Positions 37,460-46,637 of a DNA stretch of 51,523 nt are shown here, in pieces. The first letter of the stretch is position 1, and every line of letters begins with the position of its first letter. Location: assembly GCA_020445785.1 (NCBI GenBank), contig JAGRFZ010000030.1, positions 1,699 through 53,221 on the forward strand, read 5' to 3'. Under the pieces are notes generated by a model. The model was given only the letters and a program-made list of their open reading frames with translations, was not told the origin of the DNA and ran no database searches. The position numbers were made by a program, and so were the translations under genes. The stretch comes from Rhodocyclaceae bacterium. GTDB taxonomy: Bacteria > Pseudomonadota > Gammaproteobacteria > Burkholderiales > Rhodocyclaceae.

Positions 37460-38740
37460 ATGGAACGCATCGGCAAATACGAGATCAAGGCCCAGGTCGG
37501 CGCCGGCACCACGGCCACCGTCTACCTGGCGCACGACCCGTTCGCCGGCCGCGACGTGGCGATCAAGTACATCGATCCGAACATTCTCTGCGATCCCCGA
37601 CAAGGCCGGCTTTACCGCCAGATCCTGCGCAGCGAGGCGGCCCTCGCCGGCCGCCTCAACCACCCGCATATCGCGCGCATCTTCGACGCCGTGATCACCG
37701 AGCGAGAAGCCTATGTGGTGATGGAATACGTGGCGGGCGGGACCCTCGAACGCTTTACCAGCGCCGACCACCTGCTGCCCGAAGAGCGGGTCATCGAAAT
37801 CGTCTTCAAGTGCAGCCGGGCATTGGACTACGCCTTTCACCAGGGCATCACCCACCGCGACATCAAACCCGCCAACATCCTGATGGTTTCCCCCGACCGG
37901 CAGGACATCAAGCTCTCCGATTTCGGCTCGGCGGTGTTCCAGTCGAGCGACGCCACCCAGGTATCCGGGGTCGGCTCACCGGCCTACATGTCGCCGCAGC
38001 AGATTCGCGAAGTACCCCTCAACCACCAGACCGACATCTATTCGCTCGGTGTCGTCATGTACCAGTTGCTGGCCGGCCGCCTGCCCTTCGAGTCGGTCAA
38101 CAACTACAGCCTGCTCTATCGCATCGCCAACGAGGAAGCACCGCCGCCGTCCCATTTCAACCCGCAGATCCCGCCCCATCTCGACAGCATCGTCGCGCGC
38201 GCGATGCGCAAGGAACTGGAACACCGCTACCGCACCTGGTCGGAGTTCTCCCACGATCTGGCCCAGGCCTTTCGCAACCGATCGGCCGCCGAATCGGACC
38301 ACGACCTGCAGGTGCCGGAGCGATTCGAGATGCTTCGCGGCATGGCCTTCTTTCGCGAGTTCAGCGATGTCGAGCTGTGGGAGGTACTGCGGATCGCCCA
38401 ATGGTCGACGGTGCACACCGACACCTATCTGATGCGCGAGGGCGAACCGGGCGATTCCTTCTGCTTCGTCGCATCGGGCGAGGCGCGCGTACAGAAGGGC
38501 AAGAAGCTGCTGGGCATTCTTACCGCCGGCGACTGCTTCGGCGAGATGGCCCTGTTCTCGGCGGGCAGCGGCACTCGCGGCGCCGACGTGCTGGCGAGCA
38601 CCGAACTGGCCTTGCTGACGATCCGGGGCCACTCCTTGAACCGGGCCACGGAGGCCTGTCGCATGCACTTCTACAAGGCCTTTCTCGAAGTGCTGGCAAC
38701 CCGGCTGGCACTGGCCAATTCGAGGATCGCGAACCTGTGA
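37460..38740 (+). CDS. Ser/Thr protein kinase with C-terminal cyclic-nucleotide-like domain
   Basis: A 426-residue Hanks-type kinase fused to a CRP-like nucleotide-binding domain. The kinase part (about 1-270) has the Gly loop IKAQVGAGTTATVY, Lys36 in VAIKYI, HRDIKPAN (catalytic Asp134), DFGS (Asp154) and SPAYMSPQQ, so it appears active. The second domain (about 297-390) carries GDCFGEMALFSAGSGTRGADVLA, a close match to the phosphate-binding cassette with its conserved Glu and Arg. No membrane segment is present; it should be cytoplasmic. Its target is unknown. The stop overlaps the next start as GTGA, so a co-regulated kinase pair is likely. Confidence 0.92.
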   Translation: MERIGKYEIKAQVGAGTTATVYLAHDPFAGRDVAIKYIDPNILCDPRQGRLYRQILRSEAALAGRLNHPHIARIFDAVITEREAYVVMEYVAGGTLERFTSADHLLPEERVIEIVFKCSRALDYAFHQGITHRDIKPANILMVSPDRQDIKLSDFGSAVFQSSDATQVSGVGSPAYMSPQQIREVPLNHQTDIYSLGVVMYQLLAGRLPFESVNNYSLLYRIANEEAPPPSHFNPQIPPHLDSIVARAMRKELEHRYRTWSEFSHDLAQAFRNRSAAESDHDLQVPERFEMLRGMAFFREFSDVELWEVLRIAQWSTVHTDTYLMREGEPGDSFCFVASGEARVQKGKKLLGILTAGDCFGEMALFSAGSGTRGADVLASTELALLTIRGHSLNRATEACRMHFYKAFLEVLATRLALANSRIANL

Positions 38741-39633
38741 CCAGACGCCCGGAGAGCCTCGCCGATGCGCTCGAGCAATCGATCCGCGATGTCCTCGGCA
38801 ACGCCTTCCGACTCGCCTCATCCGCCCTGCCACCCCCCAATTCGAGCGGCATGGTGGCAGGGCACGGCCAGCGTCTGTTCGGCAAGTTCATGCCGGCGGC
38901 GCAAGCCGACCGGCTCGACGCGGAGGCCGATGGCCTGGGGGCGATCGCCACTACCGGCGCGATCCGCACGCCGGCCGTGGTTGCCCGTGGCGAAGCCGGG
39001 GGCGTCGCCTGGCTGATCCTGGAATGGCTCGACCTGGTCCCGATTGCGGACGACGCCACCGCGGGCCGCGCAGCCGAAGCGGTGGCGGCGATGCACCGTG
39101 TCGAAGGCGAGCACTTCGGCTGGCACCGCAGCAACTTCATCGGCGCCACCCCCCAGGCCAACCACGAGAGCGACAACTGGTCCCGCTTCTTCGCCCTCCA
39201 GCGCCTGCAGCCTCAGTTCGCACTGGCGGCGGCCAACGGCCACGGCGGTGCGCTGCAGAAGGATGGCCGTCGGGTGGTCGAGCGACTGCCGGCGCTGTTT
39301 CTCGACGAGCGACCACGCCCCAGCCTGCTGCACGGAGACCTCTGGCACGGCAACCTGGCCGCCTTGGCGGACGGCACGCCGGTGACCTTCGACCCGGCCT
39401 GCTACCACGGCGACCACGAGGCCGACATCGCGATGAGCGAGCTCTTCGGCGGCCTGCCGTTTGCCTTCTATGCCCAGTATCGGCGGTCGATGCCCCTGTC
39501 GACGGACTACGAGATCCGCAAGCAGCTGTACAACCTCTACCACATCCTCAATCACCTCAACCTGTTCGGCCGCGGCTACCTTTCCCAGGCAAGCCGGATG
39601 GCCGGCCAGTTGCGCGAGTCCTTGGGACGCTGA
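38737..39633 (+). CDS. Fructosamine-kinase-family protein
   Basis: A 298-residue protein of the ketosamine/ribulosamine-kinase family, which phosphorylates sugars attached to amines and so helps deglycate proteins or metabolites. It shows the catalytic block SLLHGDLWHGN (Asp201), the metal block FDPACYHGDHEADIAM (Asp219) and the WHRSNFIG segment. It begins with GTG within the GTGA overlap with the upstream kinase gene, a sign of coupled translation. The convergent nucleotidyltransferase gene ends 19 bases downstream. Protein repair or phosphometabolite control is a plausible role; the exact substrate is not evident. Confidence 0.88.
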   Translation: MTRRPESLADALEQSIRDVLGNAFRLASSALPPPNSSGMVAGHGQRLFGKFMPAAQADRLDAEADGLGAIATTGAIRTPAVVARGEAGGVAWLILEWLDLVPIADDATAGRAAEAVAAMHRVEGEHFGWHRSNFIGATPQANHESDNWSRFFALQRLQPQFALAAANGHGGALQKDGRRVVERLPALFLDERPRPSLLHGDLWHGNLAALADGTPVTFDPACYHGDHEADIAMSELFGGLPFAFYAQYRRSMPLSTDYEIRKQLYNLYHILNHLNLFGRGYLSQASRMAGQLRESLGR

Positions 39634-39652
39634 ACAGCGCGCAAAGGCGCAT

Positions 39653-40747
39653 TCAGCCGCTGCTGCGCAGCGACAGGCGCGCGAGCCCCTTGTGGCAGAG
39701 ATGGCGGGCCAGCAGTGCGGGCGGCATCCGCAGCCAGTGGTAGCGCAGTTGGCCCAGCCCACGCGCGAGCGCGCGAATCCGCGGCTCGCCACCGTCGGCG
39801 AGTCGCGGCAGGCAGGCATGGCGCATCAAGAGATCCATCAGGTAACGAGCCGCCGGCCTCGGCGGCTCGCTCCGGCCGGCCACGGCCGGCCAGGGTGTGC
39901 CGAGCCACTGGTGACAATAGTGCAGCGCAAACCACAACAGACCGGAGGCGCGGTGGCGCTCGGCGCGTGTCCGCAATTGGCGCCAATCGTCGTCGCTACG
40001 CATATGCAGGCGGATCAGGCCATCGATATCCACAAGATCCCGCAGCCGACCGGACATCTCGGAGTCTTGAAACAGGTGGATTACCGCATGAATGACCTGG
40101 TCGGCCGGCGCCAGCACGCAATAACGGCTTCCCGGCAGCGCTGTGCGCCCCTGCTCGAGCAACTCGTCGTCGGCACGGGTCCGGCTCGTCACCGGCGCGA
40201 TGGTGTGGTGTAGATCCACTTCGAGCGCGTGTCCGGACGCGCGCATCGGCGGCAACTCGTGGCTCCATTCTCGGTAGTAGCGCTGGTCGTAGGCGTCGGT
40301 CGTCTCTGCTTCCCAGCCGGCCGCGGCGAGCGCCGATTCGGCCTTGTCGAGATCCCGCCGGGCGACCAGCAGGTCCACGTCGTTGGGCATGCGCCCACGG
40401 GAGAATTCCAGTTCCTGGGCGATGTAGGCCGCCCCCTTGAGGAGCACCACATCGATCTCGGCCGGCAACGCGGCCTCCAGGTCTGCCAGCTCGATTCGCA
40501 CCATCTGCAGGCGATGGGCGGCGAAATTGATCGACGAAGTCAGGTGGCCGTGTACCGCCGGCGGCACCGCCGCGAGCAGTTCGGGCTCGCGCTCGATTCG
40601 GTGGGCGATCACGCCCAGCAGGCGGGCCTGGCGGGCAAGGCGCAGGGTTTCGTCCCAATCCGCCAGGGACATCCGCAGCACGTGCCGAATGTCGCCCAGC
40701 AGCGGCAGCAGATGGCGGCCGGCGGGCCCCCGAGCGTCAGGCCGCAT
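39653..40747 (-). CDS. HPr-rel-A cassette nucleotidyltransferase
   Basis: A 364-residue protein of the family of uncharacterised nucleotidyltransferases that accompany HprK-like kinases. The diagnostic core is VVLLKGAAYIAQELEF followed by GRMPNDVDLLVARRD, with Lys104-Gly105, an Arg at 119 and Asp123/Asp125 expected to bind metal and nucleotide. The remainder is helical and of unknown role. The ATG at 40747 overlaps the end of the HprK-like gene by 11 bases. It is the last gene of the cassette. The donor nucleotide and acceptor are unknown; the exported protein at 41948 is one candidate acceptor. Confidence 0.82.
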   Translation of the reverse strand: MRPDARGPAGRHLLPLLGDIRHVLRMSLADWDETLRLARQARLLGVIAHRIEREPELLAAVPPAVHGHLTSSINFAAHRLQMVRIELADLEAALPAEIDVVLLKGAAYIAQELEFSRGRMPNDVDLLVARRDLDKAESALAAAGWEAETTDAYDQRYYREWSHELPPMRASGHALEVDLHHTIAPVTSRTRADDELLEQGRTALPGSRYCVLAPADQVIHAVIHLFQDSEMSGRLRDLVDIDGLIRLHMRSDDDWRQLRTRAERHRASGLLWFALHYCHQWLGTPWPAVAGRSEPPRPAARYLMDLLMRHACLPRLADGGEPRIRALARGLGQLRYHWLRMPPALLARHLCHKGLARLSLRSSG

Positions 40748-41684
40748 CGGCTTCTCCACGGGCATCGTCGAGGAGATCGTCGAGACAGTGGATCGCCTCG
40801 TCGAGGCTGCCATAGCTCAGTTCGAAGGCCGGACAGGTCGCCGCCACATCGGCGACCGCATGAAAGGAAACCGGCCCCAACAAGGCGTAGTTGAAACTGT
40901 TGAAGGCCAGCCGCGAAAAGGCCTGCTCGGGCGGCTGTGGCTTCAGCTGGAGGCGCCCCCCCGCAACGAAGCGCGGGAAGATCACCAGCGCCGGCCGTGC
41001 ATTCCGGCCGGTAGCCGCTGCACTGGCGGCGTCGGGCGCGAGATGGGCGACATCGCCCTTGCGGGTGCCGCAAAACACCGGCCCGATCACCGCGTCGGGG
41101 GAAAATCCGCGAATGACGTCGATCGAACGGTTCTTCAGGGCGACCGGTTTCAGCATCGGCCGCAGCTCGCCGGTCGACGGATCGAGCACGCCGAATTCGT
41201 CCGACAGCAGCCGATAGCCGCGCAGCATCATCGCTGCGGTCAGCGTGCTCTTGCCGGAACCGGGGGTCGCAGCCATGATCACCGCACGCCCGCCACGCGC
41301 CAGTACCCCGGCGTGCAGCAGCACGAACTGGTTGCCGCGCTGGGCGAAGCACCAATTGACGCCCCATTCGAACATCGGCAGGGCGTTGCCGACCGGAAAG
41401 GGCTCGAACGGCTCGACGCCGTCGATGCCGAAGCGGCAGGTCGGCCTCAGGTATCGGCGCAGGCCGCGGCCGAAGTCCACGGATACGTGGTAGTCGGCAA
41501 ACTCGCGGCCTCGCGACAGGCGGAAATTCCGGTACAACAGGCCGACCTGAGCGGCGAACGTCGCCATTGGCGAGCGCACCCGAACGACGCAGGCGCCATA
41601 GTCGATCCAGACGCCGCTGCGCCGCAAGGCGGCATCCGGGGAGAGGGATTCTCGGGGGAGATCGGAAGGGGGCAGCACACTCAC
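40737..41684 (-). CDS. HprK-related kinase A
   Basis: A 315-residue kinase related to HPr kinase/phosphorylase (the HPr-rel-A group). The Walker A loop is ATPGSGKST (139-147), preceded by VLLHAGVLARGGRAVIMA and followed by LLSDEFGVLD with the Asp162 typical of the group. No HPr-like protein is encoded nearby, so the phosphoacceptor is probably something else in the cassette. The start codon is GTG and overlaps the PqqD-like stop (GTGA), implying coupled translation. Cytoplasmic; no signal peptide. Confidence 0.88.
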   Translation of the reverse strand: MSVLPPSDLPRESLSPDAALRRSGVWIDYGACVVRVRSPMATFAAQVGLLYRNFRLSRGREFADYHVSVDFGRGLRRYLRPTCRFGIDGVEPFEPFPVGNALPMFEWGVNWCFAQRGNQFVLLHAGVLARGGRAVIMAATPGSGKSTLTAAMMLRGYRLLSDEFGVLDPSTGELRPMLKPVALKNRSIDVIRGFSPDAVIGPVFCGTRKGDVAHLAPDAASAAATGRNARPALVIFPRFVAGGRLQLKPQPPEQAFSRLAFNSFNYALLGPVSFHAVADVAATCPAFELSYGSLDEAIHCLDDLLDDARGEADAA

Positions 41685-41929
41685 CGGGCGAGCATGCCGA
41701 TCTCCTTCAGTGCACGCAAGAAATCCTGGATCGCGGGCGTGTCGGGCGACACGTCGAGTTCACTCTGGATGCGCTGGCGAAGTACCTGCTCGCCGCAATC
41801 GGGAGCACATTCGTGCAACAACTCGACGATTACCGCGCCGGCCGGCGGCAATATGCGGGTTTCCCAGCGATCGCTGTCGAACACGGCCATGGCATCGCCG
41901 AGACGACGAACGCAGAAACGCTTGTCCAC
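41681..41929 (-). CDS. PqqD-like peptide-recognition protein of the HPr-rel-A cassette
   Basis: An 82-residue protein with the fold pattern of PqqD/RiPP recognition elements: an initial beta region (FCVRRLGDAMAVFDSDRWETRILPPAGA) then helices (VIVELLHECA ... LRALKEIGML). In the HPr-rel-A cassette family such proteins are thought to bind and present a substrate to the modifying enzymes. It starts with GTG 18 bases after the stop of the exported-protein gene, and its stop overlaps the kinase start. Confidence 0.75.
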   Translation of the reverse strand: MDKRFCVRRLGDAMAVFDSDRWETRILPPAGAVIVELLHECAPDCGEQVLRQRIQSELDVSPDTPAIQDFLRALKEIGMLAR

Positions 41930-41947
41930 TGACGAATGGAAGCAGGA

Positions 41948-42457
41948 TCAGTTGATGACGTTCGACTGCAGGTCGGTCGAATTGAGCGAGTTCCAGCACG
42001 ACGCGCCGGCAATCGGGTTCGCCGTCGGAGTGCCCAGATAGACGTAGGATGCCGGGTCGTCGGGACTGACGATGGGATCACTGTAGGCTTCGTAGTCCAC
42101 CAACAGAAAGTACGTCTGGCCGTTGCTCGCCTCGTTGACCGGCGTTTCCGAGATCAGTACCACATCCGAGCCGACGACTTGGTACAGGGACCCGTCCAGT
42201 CGAAAGCCATCAACCACACGGTTCCCCGTAAATCTCAGTCGCAGCCCCGGCACCGAAAAACGCATCCAGGCATCCGGCGCGACGGTGACGCCATCGACGG
42301 TCTCGCCGGTCGCTCGCTCGAGGCTCTTCGCAGCACACGTCAGGCTGCCGGCAGCGAGCGCAGCGCCAGAGGGCAAGGTGAAGATGACGGGGGCGCTCGC
42401 CGCCGCCTTCAGGATGCGGCGGCGCTTGATATTCTGTTCGGAATCTGTGCTTGGCAT
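41948..42457 (-). CDS. Exported protein with Tat-like signal, candidate cassette substrate
   Basis: A 169-residue protein that I cannot assign to a named family. The N-terminus has a basic RRRILK block (12-17), matching the twin-arginine R-R-x-hydrophobic-L-K pattern, a hydrophobic stretch (AAASAPVIFTLPSGAALA) and a likely cleavage after GAALA near 35. The mature part has two cysteines, 41 (LTCAAK) and 154 (GASCWNS), suited to one disulfide, and ends without a sorting motif. It is the first gene of the cassette; the next start is 18 bases downstream. An in-frame GTG at 42478 would extend it by seven residues. Confidence 0.6.
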   Translation of the reverse strand: MPSTDSEQNIKRRRILKAAASAPVIFTLPSGAALAAGSLTCAAKSLERATGETVDGVTVAPDAWMRFSVPGLRLRFTGNRVVDGFRLDGSLYQVVGSDVVLISETPVNEASNGQTYFLLVDYEAYSDPIVSPDDPASYVYLGTPTANPIAGASCWNSLNSTDLQSNVIN

Positions 42458-42484
42458 GTCGGAGCCTTGGACATTCACATCGTC

Positions 42485-42519
42485 GCTCGAATCCTAGCAA
42501 AGCCGCTGCGGATTCGAGC
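42485..42519 (-). promoter_or_regulatory. 10-bp inverted repeat upstream of the HPr-rel-A cassette
   Basis: GCTCGAATCC (42485-42494) and GGATTCGAGC (42510-42519) form a perfect inverted repeat with a 15-base spacer, about 28-62 bases before the cassette start. It lacks a T-run, so it is more likely an operator or 5' leader hairpin than a terminator. Confidence 0.5.
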
Positions 42520-42671
42520 ACTAATACGTCACGGTTCGGCCCACTGAAGCAACAAACACACCACTCCGAAAGGGATCATTGCTTATCAATGACTTGCAGG
42601 AATCGCAAGAAATCCGGCGAGGCTCCTGTCGGGCAATGCGTAAAAGAATCCGACACCCGTCCCGGGCGGAC

Positions 42672-43004
42672 TCAGGACTGCCCCGAAACCAGTCCGGCGT
42701 CGGTCAGCATCTGCTGCAATTCGCCGTTTTCGTACATCTCGCGCATGATGTCGCAGCCGCCGATGAATTCGCCATTGACGTAGAGTTGCGGGATCGTCGG
42801 CCAATCGGAGAATTCCTTGATGCTCTGGCGAATGCCATTGTCGGCCAGCACGTTGACTGAAACGTAGTCCTTGATGCCGCACAGCTTTAGGATCTGCACT
42901 GCGGTAGCCGAGAAGCCGCATTGCGGAATGGCGGGGCTGCCCTTCATGTAGAGCACGACGGGGTTCGAGCCGACTTGTTCCTTGATCGTATCCAGCGGGT
43001 CCAT
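42672..43004 (-). CDS. grxD: Monothiol glutaredoxin (CGFS type)
   Basis: Iron-sulfur cluster carrier/glutaredoxin of the Grx4 family. The 110-residue protein has the CGFS active site in [14 protein letters not shown] and the glutathione-binding blocks [27 protein letters not shown]. The start at 43004 gives the family N-terminus [22 protein letters not shown]; the long in-frame extension upstream lacks conservation. An aggaaa ribosome site lies nine bases before the ATG. It is separated from prmC by 58 bases and is probably the end of the hemA-prfA-prmC-grxD run. The 214 bases on to the cassette gene hold the inverted repeat but no other gene. Confidence 0.96.
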   Translation of the reverse strand: MDPLDTIKEQVGSNPVVLYMKGSPAIPQCGFSATAVQILKLCGIKDYVSVNVLADNGIRQSIKEFSDWPTIPQLYVNGEFIGGCDIMREMYENGELQQMLTDAGLVSGQS

Positions 43005-43062
43005 GTTCGCGTTTCCTGTGGGGAGTTGGGGAAAATACTTGAGCCAAATGGTCGGGATTAGT

Positions 43063-43920
43063 CTACGACCCGCCCATGGCTGCGTCAACAAGCCACCGCC
43101 CGAGCGTAATACGTTCGATTCCGGCCAGATCGGGCAGCGAGCGCACACCCTGGAAGCCGGCACGGGCCATCAGCCGGCGAACCGCCGGCGCCTGGTCGTA
43201 GCCGTGCTCGAGGAGCAGTGCGGCGCCGTCGCGCAGGTGTTCGCCGGCACCGTCGACGATGATCCGGATCGCATCCAGCCCGTCACCGCCCGACGCCAGC
43301 GCCTGGATCGGCTCGTAGCGCAGATCCCCGTGCGCCAGATGCGGATCGGCGTCGGCGACATAGGGCGGATTGGCGACGATCAGGTCGAAGGACAGCCCCG
43401 CGAGGCGCGCGTACCAGTCGCTTTCGCGAAACGCGATGCGCGCGCCGAGCCGTCCCGCATTGATGGTGGCATAGCCGAGGGCCGTCGCGGATCGATCCAC
43501 CGCCATCACGGCAGCGGCCCGCACACCCAGTTCGAGCGCCAGGGTGACGGCGACGACGCCGCTGCCGGTGCCGAGGTCGAGCACCCGAAGCCCTTCGCGC
43601 CCGGCGGCGAGATCGAGCGCAGCCGCCACCAGCCCCTCCGTCTCCGGCCGCGGGATCAGGACGCCGCAGCCGACGTGGAAGCTGCGCGAATAGAACTCCC
43701 GCGTGCCGGTCAGATAGGCCACCGGCTCGCCCTGCGCCCGACGCCGCACCAGGGCCTCGAAGCGTTGCCACACCGGCGCGGCCAGCGTGCGCTCGCCGAA
43801 TCCCTTGAGGGTGGCGTGGGACACCGCCGCCACGTGGCACAGCAGCACACGCGCTTCCATCGCATCGATGCGCTGACGGGCCCAGTCCAGGGCGGCCGCC
43901 AGCGACAGCGCCTCAGCCAT
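43063..43920 (-). CDS. prmC: Peptide chain release factor N5-glutamine methyltransferase
   Basis: Methylates the glutamine of the GGQ motif in release factors. The 285-residue protein has the N-terminal helical domain, the VLIPRPETE segment, the S-adenosylmethionine site VLDLGTGSG and the catalytic NPPY (184-187). Its start lies within the end of prfA (eight-base overlap), and the substrate gene directly precedes it, the classical prfA-prmC pairing. Confidence 0.96.
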   Translation of the reverse strand: MAEALSLAAALDWARQRIDAMEARVLLCHVAAVSHATLKGFGERTLAAPVWQRFEALVRRRAQGEPVAYLTGTREFYSRSFHVGCGVLIPRPETEGLVAAALDLAAGREGLRVLDLGTGSGVVAVTLALELGVRAAAVMAVDRSATALGYATINAGRLGARIAFRESDWYARLAGLSFDLIVANPPYVADADPHLAHGDLRYEPIQALASGGDGLDAIRIIVDGAGEHLRDGAALLLEHGYDQAPAVRRLMARAGFQGVRSLPDLAGIERITLGRWLVDAAMGGS

Positions 43921-44995
43921 CGTCGCCCAGCGCCGCCAACTGCTCGGCCTGGTGCTCGGCGATCAGCGCATCCACCAGTTCGTCGAGATCCCCCGCCATG
44001 ATCGCATCGAGCTTGTAGAGGGTCAGGTTGATGCGGTGGTCGGTCACTCGCCCCTGGGGAAAGTTGTAGGTGCGAATCCGCTCCGAGCGATCGCCACTGC
44101 CGACCAGGCTCTTGCGGGTGGCGGCGTCCCGAGCCTGCTGCTCTCGCGACTGGATGTCCTTGATGCGCGCGGCCAGCACCGACATCGCCTGGGCACGATT
44201 GCGGTGCTGGGAGCGATCGTCCTGGCACTCGACGACGATGCCGGTCGGCAGGTGAGTGATCCGCACCGCCGAATCGGTCTTGTTGATGTGCTGGCCACCG
44301 GCACCGCTGGCCCGATACGTATCGATCCGCAACTCGGCCGGATTGATCTCGACTTCCGCCAGTTCGTCGGCCTCGGGCATCACCGCGACGGTACAGGCGG
44401 ACGTATGGATGCGCCCCTGGGTTTCGGTGACCGGTACGCGCTGCACACGGTGGCCGCCCGACTCGAACTTCAGTCGTGCGTACGCCCCGTTGCCGCCGAC
44501 CCGCGCGATGACCTCCTTGTAACCGCCGAGCGACGATTCGGCGGCCGAAACGATCTCCAGTTGCCAGCGCCGCTGCTCGGCGTAGCGCGTGTACATCCGC
44601 AACAGGTCGGACGCGAACAGCGCCGCCTCGTCACCACCGGTACCGGCACGGATCTCCAGGAAAAGGTTGCGGTCGTCGTCCGGATCCTTCGGCAGCAAGG
44701 CCTTCTGCAGCCCCCGTTCGAGCGACTCGCACAGCCCGACGCCGTCTTCGAGTTCGCTTTCGGCGAGCTCGCGCAGCTCCGGATCGTCGAGCATTGCGCG
44801 GGCGGTGGCGACGTCTTCCTCGGCCTGACGGAAGCGCTCGAACAATGCCACGACCGGCTGCAGTTCCGCGTGCTCCCGCGATTGGCGCCGGAATACGTCC
44901 ATGTCGGCGGTGGCGTCGACCGAGGCCAGCCAGCGATCGAGCTCCGCCAGCCGCAGGCCGAGCTGCTCCAGCTTTTCACGAATACTGGGTTTCAT
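43913..44995 (-). CDS. prfA: Peptide chain release factor 1
   Basis: Recognises UAA and UAG stop codons and releases the peptide. The 360-residue protein has the GGQ motif near residue 232 in [20 protein letters not shown], together with the domain 2 block [27 protein letters not shown] and the C-terminal block [19 protein letters not shown]. Length is standard. It starts 36 bases after the hemA stop and overlaps prmC by eight bases. Confidence 0.97.
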   Translation of the reverse strand: MKPSIREKLEQLGLRLAELDRWLASVDATADMDVFRRQSREHAELQPVVALFERFRQAEEDVATARAMLDDPELRELAESELEDGVGLCESLERGLQKALLPKDPDDDRNLFLEIRAGTGGDEAALFASDLLRMYTRYAEQRRWQLEIVSAAESSLGGYKEVIARVGGNGAYARLKFESGGHRVQRVPVTETQGRIHTSACTVAVMPEADELAEVEINPAELRIDTYRASGAGGQHINKTDSAVRITHLPTGIVVECQDDRSQHRNRAQAMSVLAARIKDIQSREQQARDAATRKSLVGSGDRSERIRTYNFPQGRVTDHRINLTLYKLDAIMAGDLDELVDALIAEHQAEQLAALGDDG

Positions 44996-45031
44996 TCGGG
45001 GAGGTCCGCTTGGGGGCGCCGTATGCCGCCC

Positions 45032-46273
45032 TCAGCGGCGGCCATCGATATTGAACAGTCGCTGGATCAATCCGCTGGTGTCGGCGCCCGACTTGCTCAG
45101 ATACTGGGTCGGGCCGTGCATCAGCTTGTTGGTGAGGCCGTGGCTCAAGGCTTCGAGCACCTTCTCGGGCGATTCGCCGCGGGCCAGCAGCTTGGCCGCC
45201 CGTTCCAGTTCGACCCGCCGGAGTTCGTCGGCATGGGCTCGCAGCGCACGAATCGCCGGCACCACGTCACGCGATTCGACCCAGTGCAGGAACCCGTCCA
45301 CCTGGCGCTCGATGATGCCCTCGGCCTCCACCACCGCCGCTTGGCGCGATTCGATACCCGACTCCACCACCTGGGCGAGATCATCCACGGTATAGAGGAA
45401 CACGTCGTCGAGATCGGCCACCTCGCGCTCGATGTCCCTCGGCACTGCCAGATCGACCATCACCATCGGCCGGTGGCGGCGCGCCTTGACCGCCCGTTCG
45501 ACCATGCCGAGGCCGACGATCGGCAGCGGACTGCCGGTACAGGAAACCACCACGTCGTAGTGGTGAAGGAGGTCGGCGACCTCGTCGAGCCGGGCGACGT
45601 CACCGTCGAAACGCTCGGCCAACGCGCGCGCGCGCTCCGCGGTGCGGTTCACCACGGTGATGCGTTTCGGCCGCTCGCCCGCGAAATGCGCGGCGCACAA
45701 TTCGATCATCTCTCCGGCGCCGATGAAAAGGACTTGTTGATCCGCCACCCGCTCGAAGATGCGCTCGCTCAGGTGCACGGACGCCGCCGCCATCGACACG
45801 ATGTTGGCCCCGATGGCGGTGGTCGAGCGGACCTCCTTGGCCACCGCGAAGGTGCGCTGGAACAGCTTGTGCAGCATCGTGCCGAGGGTGCCCGCCTTTT
45901 CGGCCTGGCGCGCCGCCTCCTTGACCTGGCCCAGGATCTGAGGTTCGCCCAGCACCATCGAATCGAGCCCGCTGGCCACGCGAAAGACGTGGCGCACGGC
46001 TTCTTTCTGCGGATACGCATAGAGATAGGGCGAGATCTCGCGCAACTTGACCCGATGGAAATCCGCCAGCCAGTCGGCCGCCGCCTGCTGGTCGTTGCAC
46101 GCGTAGTAGAGTTCGGTACGGTTGCAGGTGCTGAGGATCGCCGCTTCCTTGACCGCCCTTTCCGAGGTCAGGTGCTGCAGTGCCTGGGGCAGACAGTCGG
46201 GCTGAAACGACACGCGCTCGCGAATCTCGAGCGGTGCGGAGTGATGATTCAGTCCGAGCGCGTACACTTGCAT
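45032..46273 (-). CDS. hemA: Glutamyl-tRNA reductase
   Basis: First committed step of C5 tetrapyrrole synthesis: NADPH reduction of glutamyl-tRNA. The 413-residue protein has the active-site Cys50 in [14 protein letters not shown], the [11 protein letters not shown] segment, the NADPH-binding [17 protein letters not shown] and the C-terminal dimer helix. The ATG at 46273 gives the usual N-terminus [19 protein letters not shown]. An extended -10 element lies 32 bases upstream. It is the first gene of hemA-prfA-prmC-grxD. Confidence 0.97.
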   Translation of the reverse strand: MQVYALGLNHHSAPLEIRERVSFQPDCLPQALQHLTSERAVKEAAILSTCNRTELYYACNDQQAAADWLADFHRVKLREISPYLYAYPQKEAVRHVFRVASGLDSMVLGEPQILGQVKEAARQAEKAGTLGTMLHKLFQRTFAVAKEVRSTTAIGANIVSMAAASVHLSERIFERVADQQVLFIGAGEMIELCAAHFAGERPKRITVVNRTAERARALAERFDGDVARLDEVADLLHHYDVVVSCTGSPLPIVGLGMVERAVKARRHRPMVMVDLAVPRDIEREVADLDDVFLYTVDDLAQVVESGIESRQAAVVEAEGIIERQVDGFLHWVESRDVVPAIRALRAHADELRRVELERAAKLLARGESPEKVLEALSHGLTNKLMHGPTQYLSKSGADTSGLIQRLFNIDGRR

Positions 46274-46304
46274 GGGTTGATCTGGGCGCCAATTTAGCCG
46301 ATCG

Positions 46305-46313
46305 ATTATAGCA
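46305..46313 (-). promoter_or_regulatory. Extended -10 promoter of hemA
   Basis: On the minus strand TGCTATAAT is a perfect extended -10 (TGN-TATAAT). Transcription would begin near 46298, about 25 bases before the hemA ATG. No good -35 is seen, as is common for extended -10 promoters. Confidence 0.6.
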
Positions 46314-46570
46314 TCCGCCTGCACCCCGCCTGCGCCGACATCGGGCCGTGCATGCGCCGGCGCACCGTGGCCAGCGGACTCGCAGGGCGAGCGGGAACGC
46401 TCCCGTGACCGGCCGGCGGCGGGGGGCGGATCGCCCTGCCCGGCGGGCAACGCGTCGCCGACCAGCCCCGAGGGTCGCCATCGCGCCACGAACCCACATT
46501 GCCGCGCAGGCGGGGCAGCGATGCTGTCCCGGCATTGGAGAGCGGCGAAACCTCCCTTCCAGGGCATATC

Positions 46571-46612
46571 TTGTTCTTATTCCTTTCAGGGTATATTTTG
46601 GAAATATATACC
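46571..46612 (+). promoter_or_regulatory. Candidate hipBA promoter and operator
   Basis: A TTGTTC (46571-46576) and a TATTTT (46594-46599) are spaced by 17 bases, giving a plausible sigma-70 promoter. GGTATAT (46590-46596) and ATATACC (46606-46612) form a perfect inverted repeat overlapping the -10 region, as expected for an autoregulated toxin-antitoxin operon. HipB binding here is inferred from position. Confidence 0.45.
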
Positions 46613-46637
46613 TCACAAGGCATAAGGAAGGGCCCGC

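Larger units (their letters stand above)
46274..46637. other. 364-base divergent region between hemA and hipB
   Basis: Contains the hemA extended -10 at its left end, about 240 bases of GC-rich sequence without a supported gene, and an AT-rich promoter/operator zone at 46558-46625 before hipB. Confidence 0.65.
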
